A DNA stretch of 64,000 nt, taken from contig NZ_CP046622.1 of assembly GCF_009755665.1 (NCBI RefSeq), forward strand, positions 2,542,001 to 2,606,000, given 5' to 3'. The stretch comes from Variovorax paradoxus (GTDB taxonomy: Bacteria > Pseudomonadota > Gammaproteobacteria > Burkholderiales > Burkholderiaceae_C). Under the pieces are notes generated by a model. That model saw only the letters and a program-made list of their open reading frames with translations, was not told where the DNA came from and did no database searches. Both the position numbers and the translations under genes were made by a program. Position 1 is the first letter of the stretch. Every line of letters begins with the position of its first letter. This document shows positions 35,130-50,100 of the stretch, piece after piece.

Positions 35130-38100
35130 GTGAGGCTCTCAATGGTTGCAATCGTCAGCGGCAATAGTCTGGGTTTGAGCTTGGGCTCGCAGGCCACACT
35201 GGGCCAGCGCGGTCAGACGGGGACGGCGGGGCAGGGGCGCAGCGGCGAGCAGGCCTACGTCAACGCCGCCACCGGCAACCTCGTGCTGCAGACCCGCGAC
35301 GAACTCCTCCTGGGCCGCGGTCCCGACACCGTCAGCCTGCGCACCTACAACAGCCAGGGCCAGCTCAGCGACGACAACGCCGACAACTGGGCCGTCGGCG
35401 CCTTCGGCCAGCGCATGCTGCTCACCGGCACCGTGGCCACCGCCGGCAGCACCCTCACCCGCACCGACCGCGACGGCGCCCAAGCCGTCTACACCTGGGA
35501 CGCTGCGAGGAACCTCTACGTCAGCACCGCCGGCGCGGGCGCCTTCGACACCATCGCCCACGACGCAGGCGCGTCCCAGTTCATCTGGACCGACGGCGAC
35601 AGCGGCCTGACCGAGCGCTACCAGGCCAGCGGACAGGGCCGCCTCGTCTCGGCCGCCGACGCCAGTGGCAACACGGTCAGCTACACCTACAACGCCAACG
35701 GCACCGTGCAGTCCGCCACCGCTGCCAACGGCGACGTCACCCACTACGACTACAGCGGCACCAACCTCACCCAGATCCGCACCGTCACCGCCGGGGGCGC
35801 CACCTCCACCCGCGTGCGCTACGCCTACGACGGCAGCAACCGCCTGTCCACCGTCACCGTCGACCTCAGCCCCGACGACAACAGCGTGGCCGATGGCAAG
35901 ACCTACGTCACCACCTACACCTACGACGGCGCCAGCAGGCGCGTGGCCAGCGTCAGCCAGAGCGACGGCACCAGCCTGGCCTTCACCTACGTGCAGGCCG
36001 GCGGCGTCTACAAGGTCCAGAGCGTCACCGACGCGCTCGGCGCCGTCACCACCTTCGCCTACGACACCGCCGCCGGTACCACCACCGTCACCGATGCGCT
36101 CGGCGCCGCCGCCGTCTACCTCTACGACGCCCAGGGCCAGCTCGTCCAGGTGCGCCAGGGCGTCACCGCCGGCAACCCCGCCGGGCTCAGCCAGGTCAGC
36201 TATGTCTACGACGCCGCGGGCAACCTCACCCTCGTCACCGACGGCGAAGGCCACAAGGTGGCGCTCACCTACGACGAGCGCGGCAACCTGCTGAAGGAAG
36301 TCGACTCGGCCGGCGACACCCGCACCCGCACCTACAGCGCCGCCAACCAGCTGCTCACCGACACCCTCTACGCCGATGCCGCCACCAGCCGAGGCGCCTT
36401 CAGCAAAGAGGCCGCGCTGCCCGAGACCGTGCGCTACGTCTACGCACAGAACAACCCCTACCAGCTGCGCTTCACCGTCAGCGCCCAGGGCAACGTCACC
36501 GAATACAGCTACGACGCCAACGGGCTGCGCACCAGCGCCGTCGAATACGCCGGCGCCCCGTACGACACCGCCGCCCTCGCGCAGACGGCCGTGCCCACCG
36601 AGGCGCAGATGACCACCTGGCGCCAGGGCCAGGACCTCACGCGCAGCCAGCGCACCGACTACACCTACGACGGCCGCGGCGAACTCCAGACCGCCACCAC
36701 CTACGGGGCCGTCAATGCGAGCGGGCAGGGCGACCCTGCTACCGCCGCCACCACCCAGTACATCTACGACCCGCGCGGCCTGCTGCTGCAGAAGATCGAG
36801 CCCGGCGCGACTGCCGGCGTCAGCCACTACGTCTACGACGGCCTGGGTAGGCTGCTCTCCGCGAGCGGCCCGTCCCTGGACGGCGGCGCCACGGCCAACG
36901 TCACCGTCACCAGCTACGACGACGCCAACGCCAGGACCACCGTCACGCTGGCCAGCGGCCTGGTCACCATCTCGGCCTACGACCGCGCCGGGCGGCTGGT
37001 CAGCGTCACGCAGACCAGCGTGGGCACCGGCGTGCTGGGCACCACCACCTATGCCTACGACAAGGACGGCAACCTGCTGATGACGCAGGACCCGACGGGC
37101 GTGCGCAAGTGGATGCTGTACGACGCGGCGGACCGCAAGATCGCCGACATCGATGCCACGGGGGCGGTGATCGAGTATGTGTACAACGCCAACGGGCAGC
37201 TGCGGCAGACCATTGCCTATGCGACGCCGATCGGCACGGCGGCCCTGGTGGATGGGGTCGGCAAGCCAACGACCGCCTGGAGTGCGACCAACACGGCCAC
37301 CGGCCTCGATGCCATCCGTCCGGCCGCCACGGCGCGGGACCAGAAGGTCTGGCGCTTCTACGACACGGCCAACCGGCTCACCTGGCAGGTGGATGCGCTG
37401 GGCTATGTGAAGCAGACCACCTATGACGGGGCGTCGCGCATCCTGAGCGTGACGCAACTGGCCAATCCGATCGATGTGACGCAGCTGGGCAATGGGGCCA
37501 ACATCGAGTTGCTGATCGATCCGGCCACCGTGGGCGGGATCTCGCTCAACGTGGGTGCGGCGCCGGCCCCGCTGGGCACGGCGGTGACCTTGACGGCCAC
37601 CATCGAGGGGACCAATCCCGGCGGGATGGTGACGTTCTTCAGCGGCGAGACCGTGATCGGCAGCGCGGCGGTGGTCAATGGCGTGGCCACGCTCGTCACG
37701 ACTGAGCTGCCGGTGGGGGGGCACAGCATCCGCGCGGCGTACTCGGGCGATGTACAGCGGCCTGCGAGCATTTCGCCGATCGCCCTAAAGACGATCTCGG
37801 GTGCAACCACCAGCGCCGCACTGAGTTTCTCAAGCAGATTCGACGCATACGGCGGGGCTTTCGGCACTCACCCAAGCTACGGACAAGCGGTGACGCTGTC
37901 GGTCGCGCTGACTACCATGCAGCCGCCCGGACTTGCGTCAGCCGCCGGCGAGGTGAAGTTCTACAACGGAACGGTACTCATCGGGACTGCAACAGTCATC
38001 GGCGGGCTGGCTATGCTCGAGATCGCCAGCCTGCCGGTGGGCAATCTGAACATTCGAGCGGAGTATGCGGGGGACGCCATGCACGCGGCGGTAACTTCCA

Positions 38101-41100
38101 GCCCGCAAAGCCTCACGATCAGTCCAAACCCCACCAAGACTGTGCTCGTTGTATCGGGTAGCGAATCGGCATTGAATCTGAGCGCATCCGTGGGCACGGC
38201 TTCCCTTTTTCCGATCTCGCCAAGCGGCACGGTGACCTTCTACAACGGCGCTACGGTGGTAGGCAGCGCGGCGCTGGTCAATGGCATTGCATCGATCCAG
38301 ATCGCAGGTCCGGCGAGTGCCGCGGCCTTCAAGGCGGTGTACAGCGGCGATGCGATCAATGCCACCAGCAACACATCGGGTCAGAACGGCGCGGTGGTGC
38401 GGTCGCCCACGGCGACGACGCTGACGGCCTCCGCGACGGGTGTGACGCAGGGCGAACCTGTGACGCTGACGGCGCAGGTGGCCGGGGCCGCTCCCAGTGG
38501 TCTGGTGACCTTTTTCGCGGGCGCGACGTTCCTGGGCAGGGCGTCGGTGGTCAACGGTGTCGCGACGCTCGTGACCAACTACCTGCCGCTGGGCGCCAGC
38601 GTGCTGCAGGCGAGCTATGGCGGCGACGCCAACAACCAGGGCAGCGTCATGGCTGCGGGGCCTTCGGTCCAGGTGGCTGCGGGATCCACGACAGTGCCTG
38701 CGCCGACGGTGACCAACTCGGTGGGTTTGTCCCAGGGCTACTCGCCGAAATCAGTCCTCGGCGTACCGGTTGGGTTGTATGCCAATTTGTATCCCAGTTC
38801 TGGCAGCAGCGGAGGCACCTTCAGCATCTTCGAGGGGCAAACGCTGCTTGGTGTCGGCAGCGGCGGCTCCTTCCAGATTCCGCCGCTGTCTCTGGGGACG
38901 CACAATCTCACGGCGGTGTACTCGGGCGATGCAAGCAATCCTGCCGGAGTGAGCGGCACGGTGCAGATCGTCATCGAGAAGGCTCCGCCCGCCATTGAGG
39001 TCACTTCGTCAAGGTCCCAGGCTACGGCTGGCTCGCCGCTGACCTTGATGGCCAAGATCGCGGTCAGGGGAACGGATATCTATTACGACGGGGCTTTCAA
39101 CGGTCCGCCCGTCACCGGCCCGGTCACGTTCTATAGCAACGGCACGGCGATCGGAACTGCCGATGTGATCAATGGCGTAGCCACACTGACGCTAAGCAGT
39201 CTGCCGTTGGGTACGGCCAGTATCACGGCCAGCTACGCGGGCGATGCCAGCTACCAGGCCGTCAGCCTTGAGTCTCGCCTGGCGCTGTACCAGCAGATCG
39301 TGGCATCGACACAAGCAGTCTCCACCACCACAACGCTGACTATCGCCCAGACGACCGGGAGCTACTCGCCTCCGATTTTGACCGCGGTAGTCACTGCGGG
39401 CGAGGGATCGCTCCTTGCGCCCGCTGGCACTGTTAGTTTCTACAACGGCTTGGAGTTGCTGGGAACTGTTGCATTGGTCAACGGCCAAGCCAGTCTCAGC
39501 GCCGACCAGCTTCCCGTAGGCAGACCCACGCTACGCGCCGTATATAGCGGCGACGCAGGCAATGCTGCGAGCGCGGCCGATCTTTTCGGTATTTCTGTTG
39601 TCAAGGCTTCGGAGACGACGCTGGCGGTTTCCGCAACCAGCGTGACGCAGGGCGAAGCTGTGACGCTGACGGCGCAGGTGGCCGGAACCGCTCCCAGCGG
39701 CGTGGTGACCTTCTTCGCGGGTGCGACGTTCCTGGGCAGGGCTTCGGTGGTCAATGGTGTCGCGACGCTCGTGACCAACTACCTGCCGCTGGGCGCCAGC
39801 GTGCTGCAGGCGAGCTATGGCGGCGACGCCAACAACCAGGGCAGCGTCATGGCTGCGGGGCCTTCGGTCCAGGTGGCTGCGGGGTCCACGGCAGTGCCTG
39901 CGCCGACTGTGGCGGCCAATTCGGTGACTTTGTCCCAGGGCTCCGTGCCAAGGCCAGTCCTCGGCATACCGGTTGGGTTGCGTGCGAGTTTGTATCCCAG
40001 TTCCGGCAGCAGCGGAGGCACCTTCAGCATCTTCGAGGGGCAAACGCTGCTTGGTGTCGGCAGCGGCGGCTCCTTCCAGATTCCGCCGCTGTCTCTGGGG
40101 ACGCACAATCTCACGGCGGTGTACTCGGGCGATGCAAGCAATCCTGCCGGAGTGAGCCGCACGGTGCAGATCGTCATCGAGAAGGCTCCGCCCGCCATTG
40201 AGGTCACTTCGTCAAGGTCCCAGGCTACGGCTGGCTCGCCGCTGACCTTGATGGCCAAGATCGCGGTCAGGGGAACGGATATCTATTACGACGGGGCTTT
40301 CAACGGTCCGCCCGTCACCGGCCCGGTCACGTTCTATAGCAACGGCACGGCGATCGGGACTGCCGATGTGATCAATGGCGTAGCCACACTGACACTGAGC
40401 AGTCTGCCGTTGGGCACGGCCAGCATCACGGCCAGCTACGCGGGCGATGCCAGCTACCAGGCCGTCAGCGTTGAGTCTTACCGGGCGTTGTCCCAGCAGA
40501 TCGTGGCTGCTCCCGTGGAGAGTTTCGTTGGCTTGACGACCAGCCCCGCCGCACCTGTCTACGGCGCTCCCCTGATCCTCACCGCCACTCCCACGGGCCA
40601 AGGCAACCCCGAAGGCGGCACAGTCAGCTTCTACGACGGCGCGGTCCTGCTGGGCACCGTGGCCCTGGTCAACGGCAAGGCCACCTTGAGCGTGAGCACC
40701 CTCGATGTGGGATCGCACAGCATCAAGGCTGTGTACTCGGGCGATGCGAACAATGCGACCTCGCAGATCACAAGCAGCGTCACGATAACCAAGGCCCCGG
40801 TCACCTTAACCAACCTCACGGCGGCTTCGATCGCCAAGGACGGCTCCTTGTCCGTGCAGGTCGGCGGCGTCGCCCCTGGCGGCCTCGTGAGCTTCTACCA
40901 AGGCCTCCGCCTCTTGGGCACCGCCCAGGTCGTCAACGGCGTGGCCACGCTGTCGGGCGTGTTCTTGCCGCCGGGTACGCAGACCTTCACCGCCGCCTAT
41001 ACAGGCGATGCCCACTACCTCGACGGCGAACTCAGCTTCAGCCAGGTCGTCCAGGGCACGCCTGTCACCACCATCTACGCGGCACTGGACATCCAGCAGG

Positions 41101-44100
41101 ACCGCACCGTCACCGAGCTGTACAACCGAGACGGGCGCCTGCAAGGCACCCTGGACGCCGAGGGCTACCTCACCGAGTACAAGTACAACGCCGCTGGCGA
41201 ACTGGTACAGACCGTCCGCTACGCCAATCGCGCCGCCAACTTCGCCAACCTGCCAGCGCGTCTTGCTGCCGTGGCCATCGCACGCGCCAGCTACAACCTG
41301 AGCGGCCTGCGCCCCAGCACCAACAGCAGCGCCGACATCCACGCCTACAACCTCCATGATGCCCAAGGCCGCCTTGTCGGGCAAGTCGATGGAGAGGGCT
41401 ACCTCACCGAAACCCTCTACGACGCCCGGGGCAACGTCACGCAGATCATCCGGCGCGCCAATCCGACGGGCGCCGTCAATGGCACGTCCACCCTGGACAG
41501 CATCCGTCCGGCCGTAGATGCTGCGCGCGATCAAGTCACTATCCAGGCCTGGAGCGCGGCCAACCAGTTGCTCACCCGCACGAACGCGGAAGGCACCGTC
41601 ACCCAGTTCGCCTATGACAGCGTCGGCCAGCTGGTCCAGACCACCACCGCGGTGGGCACGACGGACGAGCGCACCAGCCGCGCGCTCTACGACATCCAGG
41701 GCCGCCTCATCGGCCAACTCGACGGCCGCGGCAGCGACGCCGTTGCCCTGACCGATCCGTTCGCCCTGTGGACGGCCAACGGCCTCACGCACACCTACGA
41801 CGCCGCCGGCCGTCGCACCAGCACCACCGACGCCAACGGTCATCGCACGCTCTTCTTCTACGACCCCATCGGGCGCCTGGCCTACACCGTCAATGCCATG
41901 GGCGAAGTCACCGAGAGCCGCTACAACGCCCTGGGCCAACTGGCCGAAGAGGTCGTCTACGGCAGCCGCGTCGATGTGGTGACGCTCGGCGCCACCACCC
42001 CCGGCGGCCTGAACACCGCCAGCCTGGCCAGCCAGCTCGCCGCCGTGGCCGATCCCGCCAAGGACACCCACGTCCTGCACACCTACAACGCCACCGGCAC
42101 CCGCGCCAGCACCACCGACGCGCTGGACAGTGCCACCAGCTATTCCTACAACGCCTTCCGCGAGGCCACCGCCACCACCTACGCGCTCAAGAGCGGCTAT
42201 GTCGTCACCGACACCGCCAGCTACGACCGCCGCGGCCTGCTGACCCGCAGCGTGAGCGATGCGACCACCCTCGCCATCACGCGGCGCCAGACCTACGACG
42301 CCTTCGGCCGCGTCACCGAGCGCTTCGACGGCAACGGCAACCGCAGCCAGGTCGGCTACGACCGGCTCGGCCGCATCGTCACCACCGTCGACGCGCTCAA
42401 CGCCAGCCGCACCACGAGCTACGACGCCTTCGACCGCGTGCTCACCCAGCGCGATGCGCTCAACAACACCACCAGCTACAGCTACAACACCGCCAACCGC
42501 AGCACCACCGTCACCACGCCCGAAGGCGTGACCCTGACCACTGTGCGCACCCGCCAGGGCCAGACCCAGAGCGTGACCGATGGGCGCGGCAACACCACCA
42601 GCTACAGCTACGACAAGAGCGGCAACCTGCTGCAGACATCCGCAGCGCTGGATGCCACCACCACGGTTGCCACCGGCAGCACCTACGACAAGACCGGGCT
42701 CGTCCTCACCCACACCGACGCCAACGGCGTCCTCACCAACTTCACCTACGACGCGGCCAACCGCCTGTTCACCCGCACCGTCGACCCCACGGGCCTTAAC
42801 CTCGTCACCAGCTACGGCTACGATGCCAAGGGCCAGACCGTCAGCGTCACCGACGCGCGCGGCGTGGTCACCGCCACCCAGTACGACCTCAACGGCCAGG
42901 TCCTGCACCAGACGGTCGACCCCGCGGGCCTGAACCTCGTCACCACCTACGCCTACGACACCACCGGCCAGGTGCTGCGCGTGACCACGCCCAACGGCAG
43001 TACCACCCAGTACACCTACGACGGCGCCGGTCGCCGCGTGAAGGAGCAGGTCGACCCCGACGGTCTGGACCTCACGCGCCGTTACGAATACGACGCCGCC
43101 AACAACGTCGTGCGCATCGTCGATGCCAACGGCCATGCCACGCGCCAGGCCTACGACGCCGACAACCGGCTCGTCTTCACGCTTGACGCGCTGGGCAACG
43201 TCACCCGCCAGGAATACGACGCCGAAGGCCGCGTCGTGCGCCGCACCTCGTATGCGCTGCCCATCGACAGCACGGGCCTGGGCAATGCTCCCACCGTCGC
43301 GCAGATCCAGGTCAAGGTGGTGGCCAGCGCCGGTGTGGACCTTGTCGAATCGCGCCGCTACGACCGCGATGGCCGTCTGCGCTTCAGCGTCGACGGCACC
43401 GGCGCCGTCGTCGCATACACCTACGACCAGGCCAACAATGTCGTCGAGACGCGGGCGTATGCCAACCGCATCAACCTGGCGACCTGGAACATCGCCAGCG
43501 ATCCGCCCGTCAACGCCGACACGGCGCGCGACGAGCGCGTGCGCACCGTCTACGATGCCCTGAACCGCGCCACCTGGAAGGTGGACGGCGCCGGCAATGT
43601 GGTCCAGTACTTCCACGACGCCAATGGCAACGTCACGGAGTCGCGTGCCTATGCAACGGCGCTGACCAGTGCCGCGCTCGGCAACTGGAACGGCACGTCC
43701 GCACCGCCTGTGGCGGCCGATGCCACGCGCGACCAGCGGAGTCGCAGCGTCTACGACACCGCCAACCGCGCCACGTGGAATGTCGATGCCCTGGGCAATG
43801 TCACCCAATACAGCTACGACGCCAACGGCAACATCGACGCGCAGCGCCGCTATGCCACGCCTCTGACGGCCGCAGCGCTTGCGGCCTGGGACGGTCGCAC
43901 GGCGCCCGCCCCGGTGGCCGACGATGCGCACGATGCGCGCGTGCGCAACGTGCATGACGCAGCCAACCGGCTGACCTGGAGCGTGGATGGCATCGGCGCG
44001 GTCAGCAAGACCGAGTACGACGGCAACGGCAACATCACGCGCCGCGCCAGCTATCGCAATCCGGTGGGAGAGGGGACCGATCCCGCTCAGGTCGTTGCGA

Positions 44101-47100
44101 GCGACCAGGACCGTGTTACCGACTACCTGTACGACGACGCCAACCGGCTGCGGTACGAACTGCGCTACACCAATACGTCCGATCTGGTGTCGGGCGTGGG
44201 CGAGATGCGCCAGGTCACCTCCTACGACTACGACGGTGTGGGCCGGCTGGTGCGCCAGACCGCGCATGCGTGGCCGCTGTTCAGCTCCGTGCCCAACGAC
44301 ATCGATGCCGTCTTCGGCAATCTCACCGTCGCGCCCGACATGGACCAGGCGCAGTACATGGTGTACGACGCCGCAGGGCGGCTGGCCTGGCGCGTCGACG
44401 GCGTGGGTGCGGTCACGCGCAACACCTATGACGGCGTCGGCCGCGTCGTGCGCACTGCCCAATATGCACGGCCCATCGACGTTCTGGGCTTCAGCGGTGT
44501 CGCAAACGGCTACACCATTGCGCCGCTCACCGAGAGCGCCATGCTCACGGCTGTTCAGCCCGACGCCGGCGCCGACCGCGTGTCTGTGTTCGCCCACGAC
44601 GGCGCAGGCCATCGGACCTTCACGGTCGATGCCTTGGGCGGCGTCACCCGCAGCGTCTACGACGCCTTCGGCAACGTGACCCAGCAGATCGGCTACGCCA
44701 ACCCCATCGCTGCGCCCACTGCCGCCACAACCTACACCGATGCGGCCCTGCAGGGCGCCGTCTCTGCCAACGCGGGCGTCGACCGCATCCAGCGCTTTGC
44801 CTACGACCAGGCCAACCGCCAGGTCTTCGCTGTCAACGCCCAGGGCGCGGTCACCGAATCCATCTACGACGGCCTGGGGCAGGTCGTCCAGAGCCGCGGC
44901 TATGCGCAGGCCCTCAACGTCGCCGGGCTGAGCACCACCGCCAGCGTGAGCGACATCCGTTCCCGCACGGCACTTGACGCCGCCAACGACCGTGTGTCCT
45001 CCCACGTCTTCAATGCCGGCGGACAAGAAATCTACAGCGTCGATCCCCTGGGCTTCGTCAGCAAGACCGACTACGACGGGCTCGGGCAGGTGCGCGCCAC
45101 CTTGCACTATGCGCTGTCCATCCCTGCCGGCACCGCCAGCACCTCCGCCGCCATTGCCGCGGCTGTCGTCACCAGCGCCGAAGACCGCAGCAAGAGCTTC
45201 CAGTACGACGCCGCAGGGCGCGTTCTGTCCAGCGTCGACGGGGACTTCACCGAGTCGTGGACCTACGATGCGCTGGACAACAAGACCAGCTACACCAATG
45301 CCAAGACCTTGGTGTGGCAGTACGAATACGACCGCAGCGGCCGCATGCTGCGGGAGATCTCCCCGCCGGTCGAGCTCACCGCTGTCACGGTCGGCGGCGA
45401 TGGGCGGCTGCAGGTCAACGCCGGCTCGAGCGGTATCGGCAACGTCATCACCGTGCTGGCCTACGACAGCTTCGGCAACCTGCGCAGCCGCACGGAAGGA
45501 GCGGGGCGGCCCGAGCAGCGCACCACCACGTACGAATACGACCAGGTGGGACGCCAGGTCAAGGTCATCTACCCGCCGGTGGGCGTGTACAACCCCTCGG
45601 GCGACACCTTCGCCGTCGATGGGCTGGACGGCCGCCACGACACCGTCCAGACCCTCTACACCCAGACCACCTACGACGCGCTAGGCAATGCCGTTGCCAA
45701 CCGCGACATCGGCGGCAACTACAGCTACAAGACCTACGACCTCGCCGGACGCGTGGTCCATGAGGTCGATGCCCTGGGCTTCGTCACCGGCTACAGCCGC
45801 AACATCTTCGGCGATGCGACCGTGCTCACCCGCTACGGCGTCGCGACCGGCCTGGCGGCAGGGCATCCGCCGAGCCTGGGCCGCGCACAGGTCCAGGCCA
45901 CGGTCGATGCGCTGGTTCACGATGCCGATCGCACCTTGTCGACCACGTACGACCGCCTGGGCCGGGGCATCGAGGTGCGCGAGGCGGCTGCCTACGTTCA
46001 CGAGGGCGGCAGCAGCACTGCGCAGGATACCTTCGCGGGCAAGACGACCCGCAACACCTACAACACCTTCGGTGAACTCACCCAGGTGGCACAACTCAAG
46101 AGTGCGGGCACCTGGACCCTGAGCACCCACTTCTACGACCGCCGCGGCCAGCAGATTGCCAGTGTCGATGCGATGGGCTACCTCACCACCCAGGCGTTCG
46201 ATGCGGTGGGCAACGCCACCATGCGCATCGAATATGCGAAGGCGGTGAGCTGGGCCGGCACCAGCAGCCTGGCGGGCTGGACCGGTGCGGTCAACGCAGG
46301 CGGCACGCCGCCGGCTCCCGTGGCGGACGCCAACAACGACCGCCGCGTGGACACCACCTACGACCGCAACAACCGCAAGACGAGCGAGATCCGGCGCAAC
46401 GTGGAGTACAGCTCCGCGTCCAACGGCACCAGCACGCGCGGCGACCTGACCACCAGCTACGGCTACGACGCCGTGGGCAATCTCACGCGCACCACCGACG
46501 CCAAGGGTGCCTCCACCTACAGCTACTACGACGCGCTGGGCCGCGTCACTGCCGTGGCCGAGCCCACGCGCGCGGGCAGCGACGGCGCAACCCCGGTCAC
46601 GCCGCTGACCGTCTTCCGCCGCGATGCCTTCGGCAACGTGGTCATGAAGACCGAGTACCTCAACGGCGCCGATGCCGAGGGCAATCCGTTGGCACCCAGC
46701 CCGCTGCCGCCCTACGCACTGGCGCCCAATACGGAGGTCGCCTTCATCGAGGGGAATCCCCTCTGGGCCAAGGAGGGTGTGGTGGGCTACATCGCAAGCG
46801 CTCCTTTCGAGGGCGGAACGGCGCTGTACAGGATCAACAACACCTACTTCGGCAAGCACCTCTACACCACCAACCTGTCGGAGTACCAGTCCTGGCTGGC
46901 AATGCCCTTCGTGGTGGGCGAGGGCATCCAGGGCTATGTCGCCACGGCCGAGCAACCGGGCAGCATCAGGCTGTACCGGCTCACATCCGCGCAGCCGGGC
47001 TTCGTCGATGTCGTCTACACCACCAGCCTGGCGGAAGTCCAGGCGCTCACCAGCAACCCCCAATACCCGTACGTCGTGGACGAGGGGCAGCCCGTCTATC

Positions 47101-50100
47101 TGGGAGGCAGTGCAGCGGGCCCCTTCGATGCGCAGCTGACACGGTACGTGGGGCCATCGCTGTCGTTCATGACCGGCTTGGACCACCTCTACCTGCCCGA
47201 CCGGAAGCCGGTGGATGCCTGGGGCGACGCCGACACGCTCGCCCGCACCGACCGCACCAGCTATGCCCAGTACGACGCGCTGGGCCACACGGTGCAGAGC
47301 ACCGATGCCATGGGCGTCAACCACTACAGCTCCTACAACAGCCTGGGCCTGATCGCCAAGGAATGGCAGGGCGTGACCGACAACGCAGGCACCGTGCGCA
47401 CGCTGTACCGCGCGTATGAGTACGATGCCCTGGGCCAGCAGACGCACATCTACGATCCCGGCACGTCGACCGACAGCGCCGACTACACCCAAGGCGCGGC
47501 CGCAACCAACGGGATCTACACCACTCGGCCGCGCGCCGTGGTGACACCCGGCGCGTACGGCAGCGGCACAGGCGAGGGCGAGGGCGGTAACCCGGTGCCG
47601 TCGCCCGACGGCAATGCGCCGCCGATAGCCAGCTACGGCAGCGTCGCACTGTCGCACTTGGCGAATCTGGTCAACGCCGCTGGCGGCGCGGTTCAGGTTC
47701 AACTCGACTTCATCACGCCCAGCTACGACGTCGCGGGCACGGAGAACACAGAACCGTCCACGGTGCCCGGCCATGCCGCCAGCTACTCCCGCACCTTCTC
47801 GGCGCCGGGCGAAGTGCTGCGGCCCGATGGCGTGACCATCTCCCCGGACAACGAGCCCATCGCCAGCGTCACGACCATCCGCATACTGCAATGGAACGGC
47901 GCGGCCTGGGTCACTCTCTGGCAAGGCAGCCCGGCCGAAGCCACCGGGCAGGACACGCTCAATGCGGGAGCCGGAGTGTCCGGCGCCAAAGTGGACACCG
48001 CCCTGGAATACAACGCATTCGGCGAACTGACGGCCAAGCGCGTCAATGGCCAGCTCGGCGAATACTTCGACTACGACCGTGCCGGGCGCCTGTGGCGCAC
48101 CAACGCGGGCGACGGCGTGGACAAGATCGCGCTGTACGACCTGCAGGGCCGCCAGACTGCCGACATCCGCAGTGCCGGCTCGGGGCGCGGCGACATCAAC
48201 CTGCGCAACGCTGCCGACGCCCAGCAGGTCGCGCAGCTGTCGGACGTGCGACGCACCGACACCACCTATGACCTGATCGGCCACATCCTGAGCCAGGCCC
48301 TGCCGGAACGCCAGGAGGTGCAGGGCGGGGTCAGTGTGCGTACCGATGCGCTGGTGGGCGGAATCGCCTCCCGTGCTGTTCGCGGCAGCCAAGGCTGGAG
48401 CGGCACCAACACCGTCAACCTGGGCTGGAACGCGCTCGGAGGCCTGGGCAGCGGCGACGTGCGCGTCGACCTCTACTACATCCCCATCGATGCACAAGGC
48501 AACGAGGGGCCCGAACAGGTCAAGAGCCAGACGCTCAACGCCACGCAAGGCAACGGCGGCGCCAGCTTCAGCTGGAATCCCGCTGCCGGCGAAGGCTACG
48601 GTGGCATTGGCCGCATCTCGCGCGTCGTGGTGGCCAAGAAGGATCTCCAGGCCAACTGGCAGACGCTCATCTCGCAAAATGGTGTCGGCTATTCCGGCCA
48701 GAGCCTGCAGGTGGCGAGCCCGGACGATCCGAACGCCTGGGTGCAGGTGCAATACCGGCTGGCCGGCAGCAGCGGCGCGTGGAGCGAGCTCAGCACGGTG
48801 CGGTTCGGCGATGCGGCCCGAGGCGACCTTTCGGGGATCCCGTTGGGGCGCTACGAATACCAAGCCATCACCCATGCACCGGGTCAAAGCGACCGCACCA
48901 CCTCCATGGGCGTCTTCGAAATCACGCCGCGGCCCCTGGCCACATTCGGCGTGGCCGGTGTCAACGGGTCGGCGCAGACGCTCGACTGGCAAGGCCCCGG
49001 CGCGGGAGACCTGCAAACCATCCGGGTGCGCCCGGTGGGCGGCGGCTGGAGTGCGCCATGGGGCATCAGCCGAGCTGCAGGCAGCGACTGGAGCACCATC
49101 AATCTCTCGGGCCTGGGCGCGGGCCAATACGAGTACGAGATTCTGTGGACTCATCCCGGCGAAGCCGGGCCCTATGCCCATGCCACCGGCCAGATCCACA
49201 AGGTCGACGGCACGCCGGGCACACCCGGCACGCCGCCCACGCCTGCTCAAGGCCTGCCTCGCATCGACGGCCTGTACGTCGAATCCCGGCAAGAACAGAT
49301 CGGCAATGACGAGCAGACCGGTCCCATTTATCAAACGGTCTTCGTGGTGCGGGTGCCCGGTCCGCCCGCAGGCTCTATCAGCAGCTTTGGCGTGCGCATC
49401 AAGGGCAGCGGCAGTGGCTTCCTGCCCCTTCAGGTTCGGCTTCGGAGCGATTTCGGCTGGGAAGTCAACATCACCAGCGCCCATCTGTCTCCCGGCCTCT
49501 ACGAATACGTCTACAGCTTTCATCCTGGCCTCGGTGCGGCGGCCACGGCTCACGCCCTTGGCGACCTGGCGCTCAATGGTGCGGGAATCGTTTCCATCAC
49601 CGACACCACGCCGGCCTACGTTCCCGCGACGCCTGGCACCCCCGGCACGCCGCCGACACCGCCGCAGTACGGATGGGGCGCGACCGACATGGGTCCGTAC
49701 CCGATCAGCCAGGATCCGCTGCTTGGCGGCCGCGTCATCGGCCAGAGCGCCGGCCTGAACGGCCTGGACGGCTACCAGCGGCCGTTGGTCAAGCAGACCT
49801 TCGACCGCTGGGGCAACGTGCTGAGCATCAACGACCCGCGTTCCACCGCTTGGGTGACGAACTACAGCTACAACGCCAACAACCAGATGGTCCGCCAGGT
49901 GCAGACCGACGCGGACGGCAACTCGGGCGTGGATGCCAACGGCAACGTCAGCAATGCCAACGCGCCGGTCACCCGGATCTACTACGACGCCATAGGGCGG
50001 CAGGTGGCGGTTCGCGATGCCAATGGCAACGTCAACGGCCAGGAGTGGGATGCGGGCGGCAACCTCGTACGCGAACTCCATGCGGATGGCAACGGTGTCG

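Noticed and set aside
38410..40509. Regularly spaced repeats considered as a CRISPR-like array.
   Set aside because: The repeats are 0.9 kb, in frame and encode Ig-like domains. No short palindromic repeats with unique spacers are present anywhere in the window.
40806..45638. Very long minus-strand open frame inside RHS-2 (and a similar one at 45681-52469).
   Set aside because: They are antisense to a repetitive GC-rich coding gene. Their products are Val/Gly/Ala-rich with no family match, so they are a codon-bias artefact.
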